Shown here piece after piece: positions 53,314 to 59,580 of a stretch of DNA of 59,580 nucleotides. The DNA lies in the NCBI RefSeq assembly GCF_009600315.1, contig NZ_WIWC01000030.1:1-59580 (forward strand). The letters are read 5' to 3'. A program made the position numbers and the translations under genes. How positions within the stretch are numbered: the stretch's first letter is position 1; each line of letters starts with the position of its first letter. The notes under the pieces are model-generated. The model saw nothing but the letters and a program-made list of their open reading frames with translations, was not told the origin of the DNA and searched no databases. The stretch comes from Pseudomonas helleri (GTDB lineage: Bacteria; Pseudomonadota; Gammaproteobacteria; Pseudomonadales; Pseudomonadaceae).

Positions 53314-55476
53314 ATGTCTCAGCGCAAGTCAGCACCCTCTGCAACACCGGACGTTGAACCCTCGCGTATTCGCGAAGGGCTGCCCTTCCCGCTTGGCGCC
53401 ACTTGGGACGGGCTAGGTGTGAATTTTGCGTTGTTCTCGGCCAATGCCACCAAAGTCGAGCTGTGCCTGTTCGACTCCACCGGCGAAGTGGAACTGGAAC
53501 GTATCGAGCTGCCCGAGTACACCGATGAGACCTACCACGGGTACTTGCCCGACGCCCATCCGGGGCAAATCTACGGCTACCGCGTGTACGGCCCGTATGA
53601 CCCGAAAAATGGCCATCGTTTCAACCACAACAAACTGCTGATCGACCCCTACGCCAAGCAACTGGTCGGCGAACTGAAATGGTCAGAAGCACTGTTCGGT
53701 TACACCATCGGCCACCCCGACGCGGACCTGAGCTTCGATGAACGCGACAGCGCGCCCTTCGTGCCCAAATGCAAAGTGATCGACCCGGCCCACACCTGGG
53801 GCCACGACCATCGCCTCGTGGTGCCGTGGGAACGCACGATTTTCTACGAAACCCACGTGCGTGGGATCACCATGCAACACCCCGCCGTCCCGGAAAATGT
53901 GCGTGGCACCTTTGCCGGTCTGATGGTCGATGAAGTCATCGAACACATCCGCAAACTGGGGGTCACCAGCGTCGAATTGCTGCCCATCCATGCCTTCGTC
54001 AATGACCAGCACCTGCTGCAAAAAGGCATGACCAACTACTGGGGCTACAACAGCATTGCGTTCTTTGCCCCCGATCCGCGTTACCTCGCCAGCGGCAAAA
54101 TTGCCGAGTTCAAGGAAATGGTCGCGCACCTGCACGAAGCCGGGCTGGAAGTCATCATGGACGTGGTCTACAACCACACGGCCGAGGGCAACGAGCAAGG
54201 CCCGACCCTGTCCATGCGCGGGATCGACAACGCCTCTTACTACCGCCTGATGCCCGATGACAATCGCTACTACATCAACGATTCCGGCACCGGCAACACG
54301 CTGGATTTGAGCCACCCCTGCGTGCTGCAAATGGTCACCGACTCGTTGCGCTACTGGGCGCAGGAGATGCACGTCGACGGCTTCCGCTTTGATCTGGCCA
54401 CCATTCTGGGCCGCTACCACGACGGCTTTGATGAACGCCACAGCTTTCTGGTGGCCTGCCGCCAGGACCCGTTGCTGCGTCAGGTGAAAATGATTGCCGA
54501 ACCTTGGGACTGCGGCCCCGGTGGTTATCAGGTGGGCGGCTTTCCACCGGGCTGGGCTGAATGGAATGACCGCTTTCGCGACACCGTGCGCGCCTTCTGG
54601 AAAGGCGACGAAGGTCAGCTGGCCGATTTCGCCGCGCGCATGACCGCTTCCGGCGAACTCTTCAACCAGCGCGGACGGCGCCCTTACGCCTCGGTCAACT
54701 TTATAACCGCCCACGATGGCTTCACCCTGCACGATCTGGTGTCCTACAACGACAAGCACAACGAAGCCAACGACGAGAACAACCAGGACGGCAGCAATAA
54801 CAACCTGTCGTGGAACCACGGCGTTGAAGGCCCCACCGAAGACGAAGAAATCAACACCCTGCGCCTGCGCCAGATGCGCAACTTCTTCGCCACCCTGTTA
54901 CTGGCCCAGGGCACGCCGATGATCGTGGCCGGTGACGAGTTCGCCCGCACTCAGAACGGCAACAACAATGCCTACTGCCAGGACAGCGAAATTGGCTGGA
55001 TAAACTGGGAGCTCGACGCCGATGGCAAGTCGCTGCTCAAGTTCGTCAAACGCCTGATCAAACTGCGCATGAGCTATCCGATCCTGCGCCGTGGCCTGTT
55101 TCTGGTTGGCCATTACAACGAAGAACTGGGCATCAAAGACGTGACCTGGCTGGCCCCCGAAGGCACCGAGATGAGCATTGAGCAGTGGCAAGACCCCAAT
55201 GGCCGCTGCCTGGGGATTTTGCTCGACGGTCGCGCTCAAGTGTCTGGCGTGCAGCGCGCTGGGGCCGATGACACGGTGTTGATCACGGTCAACGCACAAC
55301 ATGACGCCGTCGATTTCACCCTGCCTGAAGTACCCGAAGGTTGCGGCTGGATCTGCAAGTTCGACACCTTCGATCCGGACTTCAAAAACCGCGATACGTT
55401 GGCTTTCAACAGCACTTACAGCCTTAATGGGCGTTCGATGGCGCTGTTCGAACTGATCCGCACCGCCGAGGAATAA
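53314..55476 (+). CDS. glgX: Glycogen debranching enzyme
   Basis: This 720-residue GH13_11 isoamylase-type enzyme hydrolyses alpha-1,6 branches. It has an N-terminal CBM48 domain (LGATWDGLGVNFALFSANATKVELCLFD), then the barrel with DVVYNHTAEGNEQGP (near residue 286), VDGFRFDLATILGR (nucleophile Asp near 357), AEPWDCGPGGYQVGGFP (acid/base Glu near 395) and FITAHDGFTLHDLVSYN (near 465). CAGGAG precedes the ATG. It supplies linear maltodextrin to MalQ and TreY. Confidence 0.95.
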   Translation: MSQRKSAPSATPDVEPSRIREGLPFPLGATWDGLGVNFALFSANATKVELCLFDSTGEVELERIELPEYTDETYHGYLPDAHPGQIYGYRVYGPYDPKNGHRFNHNKLLIDPYAKQLVGELKWSEALFGYTIGHPDADLSFDERDSAPFVPKCKVIDPAHTWGHDHRLVVPWERTIFYETHVRGITMQHPAVPENVRGTFAGLMVDEVIEHIRKLGVTSVELLPIHAFVNDQHLLQKGMTNYWGYNSIAFFAPDPRYLASGKIAEFKEMVAHLHEAGLEVIMDVVYNHTAEGNEQGPTLSMRGIDNASYYRLMPDDNRYYINDSGTGNTLDLSHPCVLQMVTDSLRYWAQEMHVDGFRFDLATILGRYHDGFDERHSFLVACRQDPLLRQVKMIAEPWDCGPGGYQVGGFPPGWAEWNDRFRDTVRAFWKGDEGQLADFAARMTASGELFNQRGRRPYASVNFITAHDGFTLHDLVSYNDKHNEANDENNQDGSNNNLSWNHGVEGPTEDEEINTLRLRQMRNFFATLLLAQGTPMIVAGDEFARTQNGNNNAYCQDSEIGWINWELDADGKSLLKFVKRLIKLRMSYPILRRGLFLVGHYNEELGIKDVTWLAPEGTEMSIEQWQDPNGRCLGILLDGRAQVSGVQRAGADDTVLITVNAQHDAVDFTLPEVPEGCGWICKFDTFDPDFKNRDTLAFNSTYSLNGRSMALFELIRTAEE

Positions 55477-55478
55477 CC

Positions 55479-56480
55479 ATGGATCTGCACGATTTTTTCA
55501 AGACCGTCACCCTGCCTCTGACCACCGCGCAGGCGCTGGGTGATTGCTTGCAAAAGATGGTCGATGCCGGGCTGGACACCCTGCCCTTACCGGGCAGCGG
55601 GCGCACACTGGAGCGCTGGCAGCGTCTGGCGTTGGTGGCGGGCAACGACTTGGGTTTGTGCAAACTGTATGAAGGCCATACCGACGCGCTGGCAACGATG
55701 CAGGAACTGGATGCAGAGCGTCCGCCCGCCGGCAGCACTTGGGGGCTTTGGGCTGCAGAACCGCCCAATGCCCGCGTGCAGGTGCGCACGGTCAATGGGC
55801 ACGCCGTGCTCGACGGCCGCAAGTCGTGGTGCTCGGGGGCGGCGGTGGTCAGCCACGGTTTGCTGACCGCGTGGGATGAACAGGGTGCCGTGCAATTGGT
55901 GGCCGTTGAAATGCAGCAACCGCAGATCAGCATCACCACCCACGGTTGGGAAGCCGTGGGCATGAGCGCCACCGCCAGTCTTGATGTGCAGTTTGAACAA
56001 GCGCGGGCAACCTGCATCGGTGGTCCCGGCGACTACTTGCAGCGCCCCGGCTTCTGGCAAGGGGCAATCGGCATCGCCGCATGCTGGCATGGCGCGGCCA
56101 GCGCATTGGCCCACACCCTGCAACAGCACTGTAGCCAGCGCGCCGATCCTCACGCGCTGGCACATCTGGGTGCGGTCAATGCCGCCTTGTTCAGCGCCAC
56201 CTGCGTGTTCGCCGAGGCGGCCCGGCACGTGGACGCAGCGCCCACGGCTGATGCACAACTATTGGCCCGTCAAACCCGCGCCCATATTGAAGCCTGCGTT
56301 GATCAGGTCATTGCACACGTCGGTCGGGCGCTCGGCGCGGGGCCGTATTGTAAAAACCCGCACTTTGCCCGTTTGAGCGCCGACCTGCCGGTCTACTTGC
56401 GCCAAAGCCATGCCGAGCGCGACCTGCAAGTGTTGGGCGAACAGGCGGCCCTGCTGCCCGAAAGGAAATGGCCACTATGA
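55479..56480 (+). CDS. Acyl-CoA dehydrogenase-like protein
   Basis: This 333-residue protein has an acyl-CoA dehydrogenase-like layout but is about 50 residues shorter than true enzymes. Recognisable parts are the middle-domain beta stretch STWGLWAAEPPNARVQVRTVNGHAVLDGRKSWCSGA (near residue 86) and the C-terminal helices. The first helical domain is reduced, and I see no catalytic Glu motif or QxHGGxG signature. It starts 2 bases after glgX and overlaps the next gene by 4 bases (ATGA). It may be a flavin-binding desaturase/oxidase for a pathway intermediate; the function is unknown. Confidence 0.8.
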   Translation: MDLHDFFKTVTLPLTTAQALGDCLQKMVDAGLDTLPLPGSGRTLERWQRLALVAGNDLGLCKLYEGHTDALATMQELDAERPPAGSTWGLWAAEPPNARVQVRTVNGHAVLDGRKSWCSGAAVVSHGLLTAWDEQGAVQLVAVEMQQPQISITTHGWEAVGMSATASLDVQFEQARATCIGGPGDYLQRPGFWQGAIGIAACWHGAASALAHTLQQHCSQRADPHALAHLGAVNAALFSATCVFAEAARHVDAAPTADAQLLARQTRAHIEACVDQVIAHVGRALGAGPYCKNPHFARLSADLPVYLRQSHAERDLQVLGEQAALLPERKWPL

Positions 56481-57232
56481 CCACCAACCTGATTGTGGGT
56501 GCGGGCACCGAGCTGGATCACTGGAACAATGCCCGGTGCCTGACCCACATGCCCCACATCGACCTGACCCGTCTGGTGCCTGACGGCGTTCGTGCCGTCA
56601 TCATCGCCCCGCATCCCGATGATGAAATTCTGGGCTGCGGCGGCGTGCTGCAACTGCTGCACGCTGCCGGTCGATCACTGCTGTTGATGTCCATCACCGA
56701 CGGCACGGCCAGTCATCCGGGGTCTGCTCAATGGACCCCGGAGCGTCTGCGTCAGGTACGCCCGCAGGAATCCGAAGAGGCCGTGACCCGTCTGGGCCTG
56801 AGCGGCTTGAACTGGGTGCGTGGCGGGTTTGAAGACACTCAGGTCGCGAGCAGCGAAGACGCCGTGAGCGACTTCATCAAACAACACCTGCGACCCGGCG
56901 ACGTGGTATTCGCCACCTGGCGCGAAGATGGCCACAGCGACCACGACGCTGTGGGCCGTGCCAGCAGTCGAGCCGCCAAAGCCGTGGGTGCGACCCTGCA
57001 CGAGGTGCCTATTTGGGCCTGGCACTGGGCCCACAATGACGATCCCCGGGTGCCGTGGAAGCGTGCGCGCAAAGTGGCTTTAAGCCCTTATGCCATCGCC
57101 CGCAAACGCTACGCAGCTCAGGCATTTACCAGCCAGCTGGAACACGACCCGAGCACCGGGCTCGCTGTATTGCCTGCGCCCGTACTGGAACGCTTGCTGC
57201 AACCGTTCGAAGTTGTTTTTTTACAGGAATAA
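56477..57232 (+). CDS. PIG-L/LmbE-family deacetylase
   Basis: This 251-residue protein has the zinc-binding motif APHPDDEILGCGG (near residue 42) and the second part WREDGHSDHDAVGRAS (near 148, third His ligand). This places it with N-acetylglucosaminyl-type deacetylases such as PIG-L, MshB and BshB. The ATG at 56477 overlaps the preceding stop and is well spaced from AAAGGA; the ATG at 56468 is too close. A deacetylase beside a glycosyltransferase and a NodS-like methyltransferase suggests modification of an amino sugar. Confidence 0.9.
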   Translation: MTTNLIVGAGTELDHWNNARCLTHMPHIDLTRLVPDGVRAVIIAPHPDDEILGCGGVLQLLHAAGRSLLLMSITDGTASHPGSAQWTPERLRQVRPQESEEAVTRLGLSGLNWVRGGFEDTQVASSEDAVSDFIKQHLRPGDVVFATWREDGHSDHDAVGRASSRAAKAVGATLHEVPIWAWHWAHNDDPRVPWKRARKVALSPYAIARKRYAAQAFTSQLEHDPSTGLAVLPAPVLERLLQPFEVVFLQE

Positions 57233-57235
57233 ATC

Positions 57236-57835
57236 ATGAGTGTGCCAACCACATTTTTCGATCAGCTTTATGAACATAACCCTGATCCCTGGGCCTTTCG
57301 TGACCGTTGGTACGAGCAGCGCAAACGCGCGCTCACCCTGGCCAGCTTGCCGCGCCAGCACTATGCATCGATTTACGAACTGGGCTGTGCCAATGGCGAA
57401 CTCAGTGCCGGCCTGGCCCAACGCACCGACCGCTTATTGTGCTGTGACGCGGCGGCCAAAGCGGTTGAACTGGCGCGAGAGCGTTTGCGTCATTGCCCGC
57501 ATGCGCAGGTTCAGCAAAGCCGCATTCCGGCGCACTGGCCAGAAGAACACTTCGAACTGATCGTACTCAGCGAACTGGGTTACTACCTGGATGAGGCTGA
57601 ACTGCATCACCTGATTGAGCGCGTAGTGCGCAGCCTGACCCCAGACGGGCACTTTCTGGCGTGCCACTGGCGACCGGCCATTGAAGGCTGTTCCCTGACG
57701 GGCGACTCCGTCCATCACCGGCTGCATGAAAGTTTGGGTCTACACCGATTGGCCCGGCACCTTGAAGACGATTTCATCCTTGAAGTCTGGGTCCGTGACC
57801 CTATTTCAGTGGCTCAGCGGGAGGGCCTGCGATGA
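57236..57835 (+). CDS. NodS-like SAM-dependent methyltransferase
   Basis: This 199-residue class I methyltransferase has the SAM motif IYELGCANGELSAGLAQ (near residue 43), LLCCDAAAKAVELARERL (motif II) and FELIVLSELGYYLDEAELHHL (motif IV/V, near 104). The pattern is that of NodS, which N-methylates the free amine of the deacetylated chitooligosaccharide in Nod-factor synthesis. It starts 3 bases after the deacetylase stop and overlaps the next gene. The analogy to NodB/NodS is by family only; the substrate is unknown. Confidence 0.88.
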   Translation: MSVPTTFFDQLYEHNPDPWAFRDRWYEQRKRALTLASLPRQHYASIYELGCANGELSAGLAQRTDRLLCCDAAAKAVELARERLRHCPHAQVQQSRIPAHWPEEHFELIVLSELGYYLDEAELHHLIERVVRSLTPDGHFLACHWRPAIEGCSLTGDSVHHRLHESLGLHRLARHLEDDFILEVWVRDPISVAQREGLR

Positions 57836-58533
57836 TTGGCGTATTAATCCCGGCCCATAACGAACAAGCACTGCTTGGGCAGTGCCTGCAAGCGGTGCTG
57901 CTGGCAGGCCAGCATGCGCGGTTAGAGGGAGAAACCGTCAGCGTGGTGCTGGTACTGGACAGTTGCAGCGATCACTCGGCTGAAATCGCGGCGGGTTTCG
58001 ACATTCACGTGCTGCACATACAGGCCCGCAATGTCGGAGCGGCTCGAAGTCTGGGCGCCCAATGGCTGCTCAAACAGGGTGCGCGCTGGATTGCCTGCAC
58101 CGACGCGGACAGCCTGGTGGCTGAAGACTGGCTGGTTGAACAACTGGCGCTCAACAGCGATGCGGTGTGCGGCACCGTGGCCGTAGACGACTGGGGCACC
58201 CTGATCGACGCGCCTGCCCAAGCCCGTTACCACGCGGCGTACGAAGCTCGCGACGGGCACCGGCACATCCACGGCGCCAACTTGGGCATCAGCGCCCGGG
58301 CCTACCGGCAAGCGGGCGGGTTTGAGCCCTTGAGCTGCCATGAAGATGTTCAATTGGTGAAACAGCTGCAAGCGTGCGGAGCCCGCATCGCCTGGAGCCA
58401 CCGGCCCAAAGTGACCACCAGCGCCCGGTTGGACTGTCGAGCGGCGGGGGGATTTGGCGATTACCTGAAGTCCCTGCTAGCGTTGCCTGCAGCTGATCAA
58501 CATCAACCGGACTCGCGTCCCGATACGCTATAA
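57832..58533 (+). CDS. GT2-family glycosyltransferase
   Basis: This 233-residue GT-A glycosyltransferase has GVLIPAHNEQALLGQCLQ at the N-terminus, VVLVLDSCSDHSAEIA (near residue 39), RNVGAARSLGAQWLL, the metal-binding ACTDADSLVAEDWL (DxD, near 90) and HIHGANLGISARAYRQAGGFEPLSCHEDVQL (near 144-170, acceptor site). No membrane segments are visible, so it is probably cytosolic. The ATG overlaps the methyltransferase stop. It is the last gene of the coupled cassette. Confidence 0.9.
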   Translation: MIGVLIPAHNEQALLGQCLQAVLLAGQHARLEGETVSVVLVLDSCSDHSAEIAAGFDIHVLHIQARNVGAARSLGAQWLLKQGARWIACTDADSLVAEDWLVEQLALNSDAVCGTVAVDDWGTLIDAPAQARYHAAYEARDGHRHIHGANLGISARAYRQAGGFEPLSCHEDVQLVKQLQACGARIAWSHRPKVTTSARLDCRAAGGFGDYLKSLLALPAADQHQPDSRPDTL

Positions 58534-58598
58534 CTGCCTGTGCGCCGAACGGCCGGGCGTGTACCGGGTCGAACGTGATTCAACGCACAGGAGAGACC

Positions 58599-59399
58599 AT
58601 GACGCTTGATATTGTCGGCAACCCCATCGAATCGCCAGCGCCCGAAACGGCGCCGGCCGTACACCGGGTCAAAGTGCTCACGGTCAACATGCACAAAGGC
58701 TTCACCGCCTTAAACCGGCGCTTCATCCTGCCGGAGCTGCGCGAAGCCGTGCGTGCTACCGGCGCTGACGTGGTGTTTTTGCAAGAAGTGCTGGGCGAAC
58801 ATGACAAACACGCCTCGCGTTACGACGCGTGGCCGGCTGTGTCGCAGTATGAATTTTTGGCCGACAGCATGTGGACTGACTTTGCCTACGGCCGCAACGC
58901 GGTCTACCCCGGAGGTCATCACGGTAACGCGGTGCTGTCCAAATTCCCGATCAAATCGTATCGCAACCTTGACGTGTCCATCACCGGCCCTGAGCGCCGC
59001 GGGCTGTTGCACTGTGTGCTGGACGTGCCGGGGCATAAACAGGTGCATGCGATCTGCGTGCACCTGAGCTTGTTGGAGAGTCATCGGCAGTTGCAAATCG
59101 TCTTGCTCAACCAACTGCTCAAATCCTTGCCGCCTGAAGACCCGGTCATCATTGCGGGGGATTTCAACGATTGGAAACTGCAAGGCAATGCGACCTTGCT
59201 ACAGCGTGACGACTTGCATGAAGTGTTCCTGCGTCACCATGGCCAACTGGCCAAGAGCTACCCGGCGCGGTTTCCGATGTTACGGTTGGACCGGGTGTAC
59301 CTGCGCAATGCGACGGGTCAAAACCCGATGATCCTTGGGGGCAAACCGTGGACGCATTTATCGGATCATTTACCGTTATCGGTAGAGGTGAATTTATAA
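58599..59399 (+). CDS. Endonuclease/exonuclease/phosphatase family protein (YbhP-like)
   Basis: This 266-residue EEP-fold metal phosphohydrolase has LTVNMHKGF (near residue 29), VVFLQEVLGEHD (metal Glu near 61), GNAVLSKFPI (near 114), IIAGDFNDWK (near 186) and a C-terminal SDHLPLSVEV (catalytic His near 258). In E. coli the related YbhP precedes cardiolipin synthase ClsB, so a phospholipid-related role is possible; the next gene lies beyond the window. The ATG at 58599 follows CAGGAGAG. The 65-base gap from the GT2 gene suggests it may belong to the same transcript. Confidence 0.88.
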   Translation: MTLDIVGNPIESPAPETAPAVHRVKVLTVNMHKGFTALNRRFILPELREAVRATGADVVFLQEVLGEHDKHASRYDAWPAVSQYEFLADSMWTDFAYGRNAVYPGGHHGNAVLSKFPIKSYRNLDVSITGPERRGLLHCVLDVPGHKQVHAICVHLSLLESHRQLQIVLLNQLLKSLPPEDPVIIAGDFNDWKLQGNATLLQRDDLHEVFLRHHGQLAKSYPARFPMLRLDRVYLRNATGQNPMILGGKPWTHLSDHLPLSVEVNL

Positions 59400-59410
59400 A
59401 GTGCAGGCTA

Positions 59411-59520
59411 GTGATCTGGTTTTGATCTGCATGTGATCTGGTTTTGATCTGCTTGTGATCTGGTTTTGATCTGCTTGTGATCTGCTTGTGATCTGCTTGT
59501 GATCTGGCTTTTGATCTGCC
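59411..59520. repeat. 11-bp tandem repeat array
   Basis: Ten consecutive 11-base units read GTGATCTGGTT, TTGATCTGCAT, GTGATCTGGTT, TTGATCTGCTT and so on, with two unit spellings (GTGATC and TTGATC) alternating and then GTGATCTGCTT repeated. The array lies 12 bases after the EEP gene stop and runs into the right dispersed repeat. Confidence 0.9.
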
Positions 59521-59580
59521 GCCCCTTCGGGAGGCCGAGTGTAGGTTTCGCGGAGTGGGTCGACCGGCATGGATGCCGGG
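59505..59580. repeat. Dispersed repeat, right inverted copy
   Basis: This is the reverse complement of positions 38-113 with one visible mismatch. It reaches the last base of the window and probably continues. The two copies therefore point toward each other across the whole 59.5-kb segment. Confidence 0.85.

Noticed and set aside
53683..54819. 378-codon leftward frame opposite glgX
   Set aside because: Antisense shadow of a GH13 enzyme with all catalytic motifs.
59411..59520. CRISPR-like repeat array
   Set aside because: Units are 11 bases and directly adjoining with no spacers, and there are no cas genes.

Overview
The window looks like chromosomal DNA of a Pseudomonas, probably of the fluorescens lineage. 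This rests on a GC-rich coding style, several copies of Pseudomonas-type REP/REPIN palindromes, the glgA-treZ-malQ-treY-glgX block known from Pseudomonas, and DksA2-like, HPP and DUF2934 proteins. No rRNA, tRNA, CRISPR array, prophage or insertion-sequence transposase was seen. Names come from reading motifs and remembered family sequences; no search was run.

Layout. (1) 1-350: a dispersed repeat that recurs inverted at the very end of the window, plus a REP half-element. (2) 0.36-3.35 kb: a small HTH-like protein, DNA polymerase II (polB) and a small lipoprotein. (3) 3.6-8.9 kb: a GntR/FadR-type regulator divergent from a D-glucarate pathway (MFS uptake, glucarate dehydratase, alpha-ketoglutaric semialdehyde dehydrogenase). 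(4) 9.2-20.1 kb: an SRPBCC protein and a complete 3-(3-hydroxyphenyl)propionate meta-cleavage pathway in the E. coli order mhpR<>mhpA-B-C-D-F-E-T, followed by a coupled amidase. A REPIN lies between mhpE and mhpT, and a GTGCAC-N3-GTGCAC MhpR box lies in the divergent promoter. (5) 20.2-25.9 kb: a DUF1302 / DUF1329 / MMPL-RND trio of the kind found with catabolism of hydrophobic compounds. (6) 26.2-31.8 kb: small hypothetical proteins, an orphan Tle1-like DUF2235 lipase, a zinc-site-degenerate DksA paralogue, a gene-poor stretch and an HPP membrane protein. (7) 31.85-43.6 kb: a MATE transporter and a CoA-thioester catabolic island. Its leftward operon reads EchA20-like hydrolase, two acyl-CoA dehydrogenases, FadA5-like thiolase, SDR, IpdF-like SDR, MaoC hydratase and a second thiolase. 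A divergent pair of acyl-CoA dehydrogenases faces it. (8) 43.8-44.3 kb: a DUF411 metal-binding protein behind a CusR/CopR-like palindrome. (9) 44.7-55.5 kb: alpha-glucan/trehalose metabolism (glgA, treZ, malQ, treY, DUF2934, glgX). (10) 55.5-59.4 kb: a tightly coupled cassette of an acyl-CoA dehydrogenase-like protein, PIG-L deacetylase, NodS-like methyltransferase and GT2 glycosyltransferase, then a YbhP-like EEP phosphohydrolase. (11) 59.4-59.58 kb: an 11-bp tandem array and the inverted copy of the left-end repeat.

The strongest candidates for something new are the island in (7) and the cassette in (10). The island strongly resembles the actinobacterial steroid C/D-ring (HIP) enzymes, yet its neighbourhood lacks the IpdAB, IpdC and FadD3 partners. 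The cassette looks like an uncharacterised glycoconjugate pathway attached to the trehalose/glycogen locus.
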